The notes under the pieces were generated by a model that had not been told where the DNA came from, searched no databases, and saw only the letters and a program-made list of their open reading frames with translations. 64,000 nucleotides of DNA from Euleptes europaea (Eukaryota; Chordata; Lepidosauria; Squamata; Sphaerodactylidae): contig NC_079315.1 of the NCBI RefSeq assembly GCF_029931775.1, forward strand, positions 112,402,274 to 112,466,273, given 5' to 3'. This document shows, piece by piece, positions 43,218 through 53,987 of the stretch (positions are counted from its first letter, which is position 1; each line of letters begins with the position of its first letter). The position numbers were made by a program, and so were the translations under genes.

Positions 43218-43430
43218 ACATGAACACAAAAGCTGCCTTCTACTGAATCAGACCCTTGGCCCATCAAAGTCAGTATTGTCTACTCAGACCGGCAGCGGCT
43301 CTCCAGGGTCTCAGGCAGGGGTCTTTCACATCACCGGCCTGCCTAGTCCCTTTAACTGGAGATGCCGGGGATTGAACCTGGGACCTTCTGCATGCCAAGC
43401 AGAGGCTCTCCCACTGAGCCAAGGCCCCTG
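43218..43430 (-). mobile_element. SINE-A, full length
   Basis: It runs from acatgaacacaaaagctgcc to ctcccactgagccaaggccc. Confidence 0.85.
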
Positions 43431-44241
43431 ACCAACTATAAAAGCCCTTCCGTTGGCAATCGCATCAAAACGAACCACAAGACAGCGTGCAGGGAAAGCG
43501 TTGAACTTGCAGCGATTAGCTGCAGGATATTTTGCTTGGTTCAGGCACTGTGCACGAGGAAACCCCGAGCGATCTGAGTCAGCCCGTACTGTTACAGAGA
43601 GAGTGAAGGCAGCTGGAATGTTCAGCCCGAGCCCCACCCTGTTTATTTGAACATGGGAAAGATTCGGGCCTCCTCACCTACTACGCTTGCCGAGTTTAAA
43701 ATTAGACAAAGGACATCTGAACCGGGCTGGGATCTCAAGGGAGGCAGGAGTATTTTTAAACTCTGGATGCACTTGGACGTGGCAAGAAGGGGAAGTGGGA
43801 GAGCTCTGGTTTCATGACATCTTAGAAAACCACAGCCGGGACAAACCACGTTCCACCAGCACTTGTGCCTCTTGACTCGCCAAAGCTGCTAAGGAACACA
43901 CCGCGTGGACTGCGTTGCAGCAGCTAATGTGAAATTGCTGTACTCGGCAATTTGTGGAACCATCCTCCTGTGCAGTTCTGGCCACGCAAATTCCCAGCTA
44001 CCAAGAGAGTGTCTAGGGACTAAGTCAATTTAGTCATCCAGTGGCTGAGATAATATCACGTTCAACCCCACTCTGAACTAGGTGTCATCTCTGAGATTTG
44101 TGTCAAGCTTTAAATGGCATTCTTGTTGTGAGATCAAGGTATTTTGTCAGCCCAGCAGGCACAGGGCACAGTCCTGAAAAGGTACACCGCTGGATTCTTT
44201 GCAATGTTGCAGGGGAGGCTGACTTGTAATGAGATGGGAAT
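43431..44241. other. Between SMAD4 and ELAC1, no feature recognised
   Basis: About 800 bp with no recognised repeat or exon. Short open frames here do not resemble known proteins. Confidence 0.4.
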
Positions 44242-44449
44242 AGGGTTGCCAACCTCCAGGTACTAGCTGGAGATCTGTCACTATTACAACTGATCTCCAG
44301 GCGACAGTGTTCAGTTCCCCTGGAGAAAATGGCCACTTTGGCAATTGGACTCTATGGCATTGAAGTCCCTCCCCTCCCCAAACCCCGCCCTCCTCAGGCT
44401 CCGACCCAAAAACCTCCCACCAGTGGCAAAGAGGGACCTGGCAACCCTA
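44242..44449 (+). mobile_element. Element with agggttgcc inverted ends, full length
   Basis: It begins agggttgccaacctccaggt and ends gggacctggcaaccct. The 208-bp interior has the gatctccaggcgacagtg and ctctatggcattgaagtccc blocks. Confidence 0.78.
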
Positions 44450-44450
44450 G

Positions 44451-45296
44451 ATGGGGAGGGGCCATGGCTCAGGGATAGAGCATCTGCTAGGCATGCTCGT
44501 TTGGAGAATCCAAATTTTCACCTTGGTTTAAACTCGTTTAAAAAAGATCACCTCAGATATCTAGTTAACCTCACCGTTGTGTGTGTGGCCTTTACTGCCT
44601 TACGATTTCAGACCATGCCTTCGGCCTTTTTGTTAGGTCGGTATAGTCGAACGCCAAAGGAACAACTTATATGCATCCGTGGAATCCCGTCTCTGGAGGA
44701 CATATTTCATTATGTCTAATGCCCGTTGTATAGGGAGCCCAGAGCTCAATTTCTGGATGGGATTTTGACTGGCGTAAACTTCTGTTCTGAAACCGAAAAA
44801 CTGATTTTCCTACTATCAGACTCTGATGCCCACGTGACTTATAGAATGCCCCAATTTGCCCTGGCTGCTAAGAGCCCTTGAGGCTGCAAAGAAGGAAACT
44901 GTCTAGGCATAGCAAGTGAGAGCATTTTTAGTTTTAATTGAATTTTTTTCTCTTTTATTGTATGATTATAGACTTGTGATTGTGTAACAACTACTGTTTT
45001 ACTTTTATCCTGTAACTAATTTTTAATCTGTTTTTTAAAAAACAATTTTGTAAATATTTTAGGATACTTTGTAACGGTCTATGGCTATACAAATAAACTC
45101 TTGACTGACTGACTGCTTGGCATGCAGAAGGTCCCAGGTTCAATCCTTGGCATCTCCAGATAAAAGTATCAAGAAGTAGGTGATGTGAAAGACCTCTGCC
45201 TGAGGCCCTGGAGAGCTGCTGTCAGTCTGAGTAGACAAGACTGACCCTGAAGGACCAATGGTCTTATTCAGGATAAGGCAGCGTCATGTGAGTTTA
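44451..45296 (+). mobile_element. SINE-A split by a LINE insertion
   Basis: The SINE head is 44451-44496 and the rest is 45113-45296. They join into one SINE-A. The 13-mer ctgct(a/t)ggcatgc is present at both junctions. Confidence 0.85.
44497..45112 (+). mobile_element. LINE 3' end with 13-bp target duplication
   Basis: The 616-bp insert has a frame reading LRFQTMPSAFLLGRYSRTPK and GIPSLEDIFHYV, related to the LINE remnant at 7341-7625. It ends aataaactcttgactgactga. Flanking duplications lie at 44484-44496 and 45113-45125. The clade is not assigned. Confidence 0.75.
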
Positions 45297-45639
45297 TGTA
45301 TATGAGATTATATGTAGCTATGTGAAATTGTGAGTTCTAACCCAGCATTCTTTGCAGCAATGCAAAGTATCCTGTGATGCTAACCTGTAGTGTTGAGCCA
45401 GCCATGTCGAAGACTTTTCCTTCTGTTGTCGAAGAAAAAGATAATTCATACCACTCCTTTGGTCTCTTACCAATCCATTTGCTCAATATTCTTATGTGCT
45501 GGAGAAAAATCTTTATGAAGGCAAATGTCAATTTATAATAAATTGACTTCAGAGCAAGAATCTAAAGAGGTGGTAGAGAAATGCTCTACATAAATAAATA
45601 GGCAGCAACAGCCACGGAAAGCTACAAATCGTTTGCCAT
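45297..45639. other. Downstream of ELAC1, no feature recognised
   Basis: Ordinary sequence without recognised repeats. Confidence 0.35.
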
Positions 45640-46274
45640 CATTATAAATCCTTTATTGATCAGTACTTCTTGCAAAAACAAATTGCAGTCAAAGAGCATC
45701 TATAACTGATCTAAAAGGTTGATTTAAAAAACCCAGTATTCTTTCAATACTGACAGAATTCTCTCAATATATTCTGGTATTAGTAGATGAACTGTACAAT
45801 CCTAAGCAGAGTTACACCCTTCTGAGTCTATTGAAGTCAATGGGTTTAGAAGGGTATAACTCCACTTAGGATGATACTGGAAGTTCCTCGGCTAATGAAT
45901 GCAACCCTGATCTATGCATGTTTACTAGAAAGCAAGTCTGACACATTTTAACAGGACTCAGTCCTGAGAACATGGGCAAAAGATTGCATCTTCAATTCTA
46001 TAAACACTTAATTTGGAATGAACATTTAAATAAAATTATGAGGTAAAATACTGCAATAAAAGATATTTCAAAAATGATGCGATTTCTAAGTGATTTTCAA
46101 GGAGGTTACAGCAAAATAACCTAATGATGAATTTTGCCTTGCTGGAAAAGAGGACTGGCACATTCTCATTCTGATTTAGGGAAGGACTTCTTCTTGTGCC
46201 ACCACTGAAATTAATTAAAGTAATGCATGGCTATATGATCAGCCTATCAGCAAACTAATTTCTCCCTTCCATAG
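45640..46274 (-). other. ELAC1: Probable ELAC1 3' UTR
   Basis: It follows the ELAC1 stop on the minus strand up to a canonical AATAAA at 45652-45657 (minus strand). It contains a palindromic MITE at 45790-45885. The extent is inferred. Confidence 0.4.
45790..45885. mobile_element. Palindromic MITE
   Basis: caatcctaagcagagttaca at the left pairs with tataactccacttaggatga at the right around gaagtcaatggg. The whole unit is a near-perfect hairpin of about 90 bp. Confidence 0.7.
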
Positions 46275-46753
46275 TCAGGTAGCACAATGTTTGTTTTTCA
46301 TTGGAATACCAATGGTCATGAAATCTTCTGCTAATACCACTTCTTGTCCATCCAACACCAGCTCTGCTTGTCTCTTCAATTCCGTAACATCCATATCACC
46401 TTCACCAACCTGACTGGCTGGCTTATACCTCTGGCTGAAGTGAGACAGAACCAGTTTCTTCACTTTGCACAGCTTTGCAAACTCGGCCGCCATTTTGGGA
46501 GTACTGTGGCCATGCTCGTAGGCCTTGGCCACTTGGGTGTCATCCAGCGTGGCTTCGTGAACCAACAGATCTGCTTCGTAACAAAGCCTCACCGCTCCAT
46601 CTCCAACAATACTGGAACAATCTCCTAAGATACAAATTTTTCTTCCTGGAAAAGGTTCTTCTAAGACATCTGAGGGAGATACAGATGTCCCATTTTCCAG
46701 GACAATAGTAACACCATCCTTCAGTTTACCATACAAGGGGCCCGGCTGAACTC
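46275..46753 (-). CDS. ELAC1: ELAC1 last coding exon (479 bp)
   Basis: The acceptor is tcatttccag|GAGTTC with a split glycine codon. The exon encodes [48 protein letters not shown] and [10 protein letters not shown], ending at the TGA at 46275-46277. Confidence 0.97.
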
Positions 46754-49700
46754 CTGGAAATGAAAGCACAGGTACAAATAAACTTTCAGCATAATTCTGA
46801 ATGTACCTAAGAACATTAGAAATTCGAATTGGCTCTTAAGGGATTCACAATTGGAGTCATTCTCAGATACCCATTTCTTCCCCCAGCCAATATCACCTTC
46901 ATAAGAACATGAACATATAAAGCTGCCTTCTGTTGAATCAGACCACTGATCCATCAGGGTCAGTATTGTCTACCCAGACTGGCAGCAGCTCTCCAGGGTA
47001 TCAGATTGAGGTCTTTCACATCCCCTACTACTGGTCCTTTCAAATGGAGACGTGGGGTATTGAACCTGGGAACTTCTGCAGGCCAAGCAGATGCTCTACC
47101 ACTGAGCCACGGGCCCCTCATAATCACCGTCCTGTTGTACCAGACCAGTAGTCCATCCAGTCCAGCATCCTGTAACACCAGGCATCCCTAGAAGGCCTAC
47201 AAGCCTTGGAGTTGGCCCGCCACTGAAATAGCCAAAAAGGAAGGATTTGGGAAGCAGAGAGGAGGCAACAGATCAGATGGGGGTTACACACAAAATGGGA
47301 TTTATTACTTATGTCTGATAAGCTAACCTGGATGGCCCAGGCTCACCCTATCTCATCAGATCTTGGAAGCTAAGGAGGGTCAGCCCTGGTTAGTGCTTGG
47401 ATGGGAGGCCACCAAGAAAGGTCCAGGGTTGCTAAGCAGAGGCAGGCAACGGCAAACCACCTCTGTTCACCTCTTGCCTTGAAAACCCTACAAGGTTGCC
47501 ATACATCAGCTGCAACTTGGTGGCGCTTTCTTCCACCACCACCAAACTAACCAGGATTTAAAGCACAAACTCCAAAGTTTGCCGTGCTGTTTGAACGCAG
47601 CCAAAATCTCAAGGGTCCCTTTTCTCATCATAAAGGAAAGGCGCTCTTCTTCAAAATGTGTTTGGAAAAGAGACGCCGCTGTTACCCTGTACATTTCTGA
47701 GCCCAAGTTTTCCGATCAGATCACAGCCATTAATTGATATTACCAAAGGCTTGCAAAGGAGAAGACCTGTGCCAAACCTGTAAACAGCAAGACAGCCGGG
47801 AAGCACACAAGCATCTTAAAAGATTTAAGATGCTTCACTGCGGCAAGATCTTTCGTAGCCAACGGCTTACTTCTGGCATGAAGCGGGCTGGAGATTATGA
47901 AGATCAATCAAGAAATCAAGTAGTCCCAAAGGTGCTACAGTAAGTTCTCTTTCTTTGCCCAACAAAAGTATATTACATGCCCGGAAAAATTATTAGTCAT
48001 TCGTCCAATCAACAGCCAGGGTGTGACATCAGCATTCCATGGCATTGGCAGAGGTGACCTGGGAGTTTCATAGTGAAATCCTTTTTAAGATTAAAAGAAG
48101 AAGTGAGATTAAAAGAAGAGTTGGTTTTTATACCCTGCTTTTCTCTACCTTTAAGGAGTCTCAAAGCAGCTTACAAATCACCTTTCTTCCCCTCTCCATA
48201 ACAGTCACCTTGTGAGGTAGGTGAGGCTGAGAGAGTTTGGAGAGAACTGTGACTAGCCCAAGGTCACCCAGAAGGCTTCATGTGGAGGAGTGGGGAATCA
48301 AACCTGGTTCTCCAGAACAGAGTCCACTGCTCTTAAGAAGAAGAAGAGCTGGGTTTTATATGCCGCCTTTCTCTACCACTTAAGGAAGAATCAAACCGGC
48401 TTACAATCACCTTCCTTCCTCTCCCCACAACAGACACCCTGTGAGGTAGGTGAGGTTGAGAGAGCTGTGACTAGCCCAAGGTCACCCAGCTGGCTTCATG
48501 TGTAGGAGAGGGCAAACCAACCCGGTTCACCAGATTAGCATCCATCGCTCATGTGGAGGAGTGGGGAATCAAACCTGGTTCTCCAGATCAGAGTCCACCG
48601 CTCCAAACCACCGCTCTTAACCACTACACCACACTGGCTCTTTAAACCACTGCACCACGCTGGCTCTATAGCTCCAAGACCTTTCTTACAAGATTCAAGT
48701 AGACAGAGCCATTACCTAGCTCCTTCAGCTTCTGCACATTGAGTTTTCCGGGCCGCAGCTTCTCCTCGACGACAAAACCAAAGGAAGGTATTCGGTGAAA
48801 GAGCCTAAATGCTTTCATCACAAACTGTTCGTTGTCCACCAACAGGTACGAGTCTTCTACTGGATCCAAATAAATAGTGTTCCCTTGTGCTTCTTCCAAT
48901 GAGGCACCGTCTCTGTCCACAAAAGGCACCTCTTTGAGCTCTTCCATGGGGCACTGATCTAGTGTAGGCACCAGTTCATGAACGACGTAAGGGAAGACGA
49001 GTTGTGAGTGGGAGAGGTCCATAATTCTCCGGAGGAAACTCCTTAGTCCCAGAGGTCCATAAATCTCAACAGGTTGCTTGTTTGTGGTGGAACTACTCTG
49101 GAGGCTGATAGTACAGAGAAGTCCAGGAAGGCCGAAGACATGGTCTCCATGAAGATGAGTAATGAAGATCTTTGTAATTCTACCTGATAATTCAAATAGC
49201 AATAAAAGTACTGGAGCCAAAGGAATCCAAAATACAAGAACATCATGAAAATGCAACTTTACATAGGACAAGAACTCACATGGAGACCTCTGCTCAGGAT
49301 CTTCTCTCTTGTCTTAGCTTGACTCCCCGATTTCTTATGAATGAGTTACATCTTTCAAAAACACAGTGCCATCCCAAGCAGAGTTAAACCCTTCTAAACC
49401 CATTGGTTTCAATCAAATAAGAAGGGCTAACTTTCCTTAGGATGGCACGGCTAGCATACTAAAAAAATAAATCTCTATAGAAAGCAGTTCCATACTACTC
49501 TGTAAGAGGAGTTTAGCTCCATCCTTACCTCGTAGTGGCAACGGAGGAAGTTGTCCACATGGGCATTCCTCTGAAACAATTCCACACGTTCCCCTTTAAG
49601 CCAGACTGAAATAGGTTTCTTTTTAATCTGGTTTAAAGGGTAAAGTTATGGGAACGCCGTGAGTCAGGCTCAAAATGAGCGCAATATCAATGTGAACATT

Positions 49701-52622
49701 CCCCCTTTAACGCAAGGGCCTCCTGCTTTCCTCATGGCGACACACCCTTGCGTGATGAAAGAAGAAGAGTTGGTTTTTATATGCTGACTTTCTCTACCAT
49801 TTAAGGAAGAAGCAAACCAGCTTGCAATCACTTTCCCTTCCCCTCCCCACAACACACACCCTGTGAGGTAGGTCGTGTTGAGAGAGCTCCAAGACAGCTG
49901 TGACTAGCCCAATGTCACTCAACTAGCTTCCTGTGTAGGAGTGGGGAAACCAACCCGGTTCACCAGATTAGCCTCCACCACTCATGTGGAGGAGTGGGGA
50001 ATCAAACCCGGTTCTCCAGATCAGAGTCCACTGCTCCAAACCACAGCTCTTAACCACTACACCATGCTGGCTCTTAAGCAGCCTGAGATTCAACTCAAGA
50101 ATCGGAGGTTGTGAGAAAGAAGCAAACGCCAGTTCGCCCAGGCACCTGCATTAAGATGTCATGACAACCTGGACTCTGAGTTGAGGCTGCACAAACCAAG
50201 GAAAGAAGGCGCGTAGAAGCACAGCACACAAGCAATGCTTGTGTCTATCATGAACAAACGGGGTGTTTTTTGGTGACATCTGACACATTCCTGGCTGCCA
50301 CTCGAAATACTCCCAGTTTCCTCCATCATGCACTTTAGCAAAACTTGGATGTGAATAAAATCCACATCTTGTCTCCTCTGTGCTGAGCCACCAGCAATTC
50401 CTATGAGCCAACATTCATGTCACCAGTTCCAAGACAGGTCCTAGTTTTTCCCGTGTTTTAGATTTCCTGTGTACCAAGCTTCCGCTTTCCACATGTTGCG
50501 GAAGCTCCTTCATGTTGACACAGCTATCGGCACAGCCCAGGTATGAACAAACAGATGAATCTTCACTGCAGCCAATGGCTCAACACCATAGACAGCTAGC
50601 TTGCTTACAGTAAGATAGTTTCAGAGGGTATCCATGTTGGTCTGCAGTAAAACAGCTAGATTCAAGTCCAAGAGCAACTTAGAGACCAACAAGAGTTTGG
50701 AGGGATAAGCTTGTGAGGCCCTGACTTGGATGGCCCAGGCTAGCCTGATCTCATCAGATCTCAGAAGCTAAGCAGGGACAGCCCTGGTTAGTATTTTGAC
50801 GGGAGACCACCAAGGAATGCCAGGGTTGCTGTGCAGAGGAAGGCACTGGCAAACCACCTCTGTTAGTCTCTTGCCTTGAAAACCTCATAAGGTGTTGCCA
50901 TCAGTTGGCCGCAAACTTGACAGCACTCTACACACACACACACACACACAAGCTTTCAAGAGTCAAAGCTCCCTTGGTATCTGACATTCTTGAAAGCTTT
51001 TTAAAAAAAGTTTTATTAATAAACACGAACAATTAACAATAAAAATATACATAAACTAAAAACAAAAAGTCACATAAAATACTTTACAACTCTGTATCAG
51101 TAACCCCTTCCCATCTAACCAAAACTATATATTTTTATAAAATGGACATTTCCATTCTTTGTATCGTTCCTGTTCATAGCAGGTCTCCATTATTAATATC
51201 ATTATGTTTTTGGTAAGCATTTAACTTCCCTAAAATATAAACCTCTTTTATTTTTGACATCCTATCGTGTATTTAGGAGTGGTTTTCTGGTTCCACTGCC
51301 TAGCAAAGACCATTCTAGCTGCAGTTAATATATATAGCGCAGCTATCCGTTGGTCTCTCGGAACATCAGGAAGACACTTTAACAACAAAGTTTCTGGCTT
51401 AACATTCTCGAAAACTTATACCCTGAAAATCTTGTTCATCTCTAAGAAGCTGTGTGTGTGTGTGTGTGTGTGTTAAGTGCCGTCAAGTCGTTTCTGACTC
51501 ATGGCGACCCTATGAATCAGTGTCCTCCAAAGTGCCCTATCCCTAACAGCCTTGCTCAGATCTTGCAAATTGAGGGCCATGGCTTCCTTTATAGAGTCGA
51601 TCCATCTCTTGTTGGGTCTTCCTCTTTTCCTGCTTCCTTCAACTTTTCCTAGCGTGATTGTCTTTTCCAGTGACACGTCTTCTCATAATATGTCCAAAGT
51701 ACGACAGCCTCAGTTTAGTCATTTTAGCTCTAGGGTCAGTTCAGGCTTGATTTGATCTAAAACCCACTGATTTGTTTTTTTGGCGGTCCAGGGTATCTGT
51801 AACACTCTCCTCCAACACCACATTTCAAAGGAATCTAAGAAGCTACTGGACTCAAATCTAGCTGCTTACATTAAAACTGCTGGTCTTGCATCATCATGTC
51901 TCTGAGCGTTACCCAAGCCCCTTTCCCCTACCCATTTCCATTGCTACTTTCTTTCATGCACCTGTTCAGAGAGCACCGCCTTCCAGAGCAAGAAATGTTC
52001 CCGGGTACATAAGAACTTAACAAAGGCCCTGATGGATCAGACCCAGGCCCATCAAGACCAGCAGTCTGTTCACATAGTGGCCAACCAGGTGCCTCTAGAA
52101 AGCCCACAAACAAGACAACTGCAGCAGCACCATCCTGCCTGTGTTCCACAGCACCCAATATAACAGGCATGCTCCTCTTATCCTGGAGAGAATAGGTATG
52201 CATCATGACTAGTATCCATTTTGACTAGTAGCCATGGATAGTCCTCTCCTCCATGAACATGTCCACTCCCCTCTTCAAGCCTTCCAAGTCGGCAGCCATC
52301 ACCACATCCTGGGGCAGGGAGTTCCACAAGTTAACTATGCGTTGTGTGAAGAAATACTTCCTTTTATCGGTTTTGAATCTGTCACCCTCCAGCTTCAACA
52401 GATGACCCCGCGTTCTAGTATTATGGGAGAGGGAGAAACAAGAACAGAACGAGGCCCCCTCTGACCTGCTTTCAGAGGACTTTTCATGAACTGAGTTTGG
52501 GTTCCTTCGCCGCAGTCAAACAGCCAGCAGTCTCCCTCGAAGCGGACCACCGTCGCTGAGGCCCCTCGACTCGGAGAAGGATAGGCAGCACCCGTGCCCA
52601 GAAAAGTTACATCCACTGCCAT
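46275..52622 (-). CDS. ELAC1: ELAC1, complete coding region (3 exons)
   Basis: This is a short-form tRNase Z of the metallo-beta-lactamase fold, a zinc endonuclease or phosphodiesterase acting on tRNA 3' ends. The three coding exons (157, 468, 479 bp) splice in frame to 367 residues, against 363 in human as I recall. The start is [20 protein letters not shown]. The HxHxDH metal motif is H62-L-H64-G-D66-H67, with H182 (FRLFHRIP), D253 (LGDCS) and H313 (LSHFSQRY) completing the ligand set at the human positions. The ATG sits in a caccATGG context at 52620-52622. The C-terminus [10 protein letters not shown] is longer than mammalian IPIKK. It lies between ME2 and SMAD4 in the vertebrate order. 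Confidence 0.97.
46905..47119 (-). mobile_element. SINE-A
   Basis: It runs from gaacatgaacatataaagct to ctaccactgagccacgggcc. It lies about 150 bp upstream of the last ELAC1 exon. Confidence 0.82.
47322..47546 (+). mobile_element. 5S-SINE
   Basis: The 5S-like part shows cagatcttggaagctaagga and gtgcttggatgggaggccac. The tail is gccatacatcagctgcaact. Confidence 0.8.
47547..48111. other. ELAC1 intron, no feature recognised
   Basis: Nothing recognised in about 560 bp. Confidence 0.4.
48112..48667 (-). mobile_element. SINE-B interrupted by a second SINE-B
   Basis: The outer copy is 48112-48336 plus 48642-48667, where its head resumes as ttaaaccactgcaccacgct. The inner copy lies between, flanked by ttaa on both sides. 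The outer copy ends 48 bp from an ELAC1 splice donor. Confidence 0.82.
48337..48641 (-). mobile_element. SINE-B nested in SINE-B
   Basis: It is complete from gaagaagaagagctgggttt to ccactacaccacactggctc. Confidence 0.85.
48716..49183 (-). CDS. ELAC1: ELAC1 middle coding exon (468 bp)
   Basis: The acceptor is gaattatcag|GTAGAA and the donor GAGCTAG|gtaatgg. The exon carries the HLHGDH motif, the [16 protein letters not shown] region and H182 in [12 protein letters not shown]. It ends QKLKELG. Confidence 0.97.
49184..49759. other. ELAC1 intron with one MITE
   Basis: Apart from a palindromic MITE at 49366-49451, nothing is recognised. Confidence 0.4.
49366..49451. mobile_element. Palindromic MITE
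   Basis: agtgccatcccaagcagagt at the left pairs with ctttccttaggatggcac at the right. It is the same family as 45790. Confidence 0.65.
49760..50075 (-). mobile_element. SINE-B, full length
   Basis: It runs from agaagaagagttggttttta to ccactacaccatgctggctc. Confidence 0.85.
50076..50619. other. ELAC1 intron, no feature recognised
   Basis: No repeat or exon signal in about 540 bp. Confidence 0.35.
50620..50995 (+). mobile_element. Repeat (ttggtctgcag type) split by a 5S-SINE
   Basis: The outer repeat runs 50620-50712 (tccatgttggtctgcagtaa, agagaccaacaagagt) and 50950-50995 (agctttcaagagtcaaagct). A relative lies at 53462-53590. The short repeat aagctt marks both junctions. Confidence 0.6.
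50713..50949 (+). mobile_element. 5S-SINE, nested
   Basis: The 5S core cagatctcagaagctaagca and gacgggagaccaccaaggaa is followed by the RTE tail and a (ca)n run. Confidence 0.83.
50998..51446 (-). mobile_element. L1-like LINE 3' UTR, probable
   Basis: An AT-rich segment with a reversed A-tail (tttttaaaaaaagttttatt) resembles the stretch at 54998-55560. The assignment rests on composition and tail only. Confidence 0.4.
51447..51835 (-). mobile_element. Bov-B LINE 3' end
   Basis: The minus frame reads [20 protein letters not shown] and [20 protein letters not shown], the Bov-B C-terminus. A (gt)n run lies at its 3' tip. Confidence 0.88.
52006..52439 (-). mobile_element. CR1-B LINE 3' end
   Basis: It contains the reversed terminus acataagaacttaacaaagg and atgttcatgga-type coding remnants, reading [20 protein letters not shown] in outline. 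Its 5' edge is 27 bp from the donor of ELAC1's first coding exon. Confidence 0.83.
52466..52622 (-). CDS. ELAC1: ELAC1 first coding exon (157 bp)
   Basis: The ATG at 52620-52622 opens [20 protein letters not shown]. The exon ends [12 protein letters not shown] plus a split glycine, donor AAAGCAG|gtcagagg. [10 protein letters not shown] is the usual strand following the first motif in tRNase Z. Confidence 0.96.
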
Positions 52623-52645
52623 GGTGTTAGAATTCAGCGCATCAC
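52623..52645 (-). other. ELAC1: ELAC1 5' UTR part of the first coding exon
   Basis: An acceptor cttctgtag|GTGATG ends at 52646, leaving 23 bp of leader. This is inferred from splice signals. Confidence 0.55.
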
Positions 52646-52937
52646 CTACAGAAGAACAGTGACCTGTGTATGTCAAAGCCACATCTACACATCCCTGCAT
52701 ATTGCATGGTTGCACTCGTTCACAACTGGATTTTCCTCTGTGGGCAAAACACTCCAGTTGCGAAAGACTGAAATAGCGCAATGATCACACACTAGCCAAC
52801 GATACTCGGATGCAACCGTAGATTTACACTCCCCTTGCCCTGAACTGTCAGGCAAAGCTCTAGCAGGCTATTGGACATCAAAACGTAACGGCACGACTAA
52901 TGGACTGCCTAAATTGAACCTGCCTATCATGTCTCAC

Positions 52938-53215
52938 GAGAGCCAGCGTGGTACAGTGGTTAAGGTGTCGGATTAGGATCTGGGAAACCCAGGTTCGAAT
53001 CCCCACTCTGCCTTGGAAATTTGCTGGGTGACCTTGGGCCAGCCACACCCTCTTAGCCCTGACCCAGCCTGGCTAGGATTTGGATAGGAGACCTCCAAGG
53101 AAGACCAGGGCCATGACATGGAGGCAGGCAATGGCAAAACACCTCTGAACGCCTCTTGCCTTGAAAACCCTACAGGGTCACCATAAGTCAGCTGTGACTT
53201 GACAGCAAAAAAAAA
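52938..53215 (+). mobile_element. Chimeric SINE: tRNA head, 5S middle, RTE tail
   Basis: It begins with a tRNA-like head (gagccagcgtggtacagtgg, box B ggttcgaatcc) as in SINE-D. It then switches at 'gacccagcctgg' into 5S-SINE sequence (ggatttggataggagacctc, aggcaatggcaaaacacctc). It ends with the RTE-like tail cataagtcagctgtgacttg and an A run. The 9-mer atgtctcac flanks it at 52929-52937 and 53216-53224, so it moved as one unit. Confidence 0.8.
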
Positions 53216-53461
53216 ATGTCTCACACTGGACTTTCTATCATTAAATTTTATATAAATTCTGCCTACCTGTCTATCCATTGTTGGGAGTGGCTCTCACCCA
53301 CTCTAGATGGATTGATTGCTCTTTGGTTCTTGTTTTACACTGGCCTCTCCTTCTAACACCTTGACCTGGATAACCCAGGCTAGCCTGACCCCCCCCCCAC
53401 ACACACTTGAAGCATATAGTGGTTCTGCCCACTCTCTGGTTTCATCCCCTTTATGTGTCAA

Positions 53462-53590
53462 TTTCAGAGGGTCACCTGTGTTGGTCTGCAGAAGAAGACC
53501 TGGATTCAAGTCCAGTAGGACCTTTGAGGCCAACAAGATTTGGGATGGGGGATGAATTTCAAGAGTCAAAGTATCTTGCAAAGGAAGCTT
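53462..53590 (+). mobile_element. Repeat fragment (ttggtctgcag type)
   Basis: It carries cctgtgttggtctgcagaag and ttcaagtccagtaggacctt, related to 50620. Confidence 0.5.
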
Positions 53591-53621
53591 TGACTTTCCA
53601 ACTCACCCCCCCAAAAAACTA

Positions 53622-53827
53622 TGGTTGCCAACCTCCAGGTAGTAGCTGGAGATCTTCTGATATTACAACTAATCTCCAGCCAACAGAGATCAGTTCCCCT
53701 GGAGAAAATGGCCATTTTGGCTATTGGACTCTATGGCACTAAAGTCCATCCCCTCCCCAAACCCCACCCTCCTCAGGCTCCGCCCCAAAAACCTCCAGGT
53801 ATTTCCCAACCTGGAGTTGGCAACCCT
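53622..53827 (+). mobile_element. Element with agggttgcc-type inverted ends
   Basis: It starts tggttgccaacctccaggta and ends gagttggcaaccct, full length with the usual internal blocks. Confidence 0.75.
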
Positions 53828-53987
53828 ACCCAAAACATCTTACTTTTCTTGAAGGTGCTACGGGACTCGATGCTAGCTGTTATCGATAAGGTTTTCTTGG
53901 ATCGCACCATTTTCAGGCTGAAGTTGTTTCCTTGCACGTCTGAATGCTCCCCTCGGAGGAAAAAAATAATAATCCCCCTACACAGAA

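Noticed and set aside
50740-50830. 5S rRNA-like sequence as a 5S gene
   Set aside because: Only the internal 5S portion is present, joined to an RTE-type tail and repeated many times with target duplications. It is a SINE.
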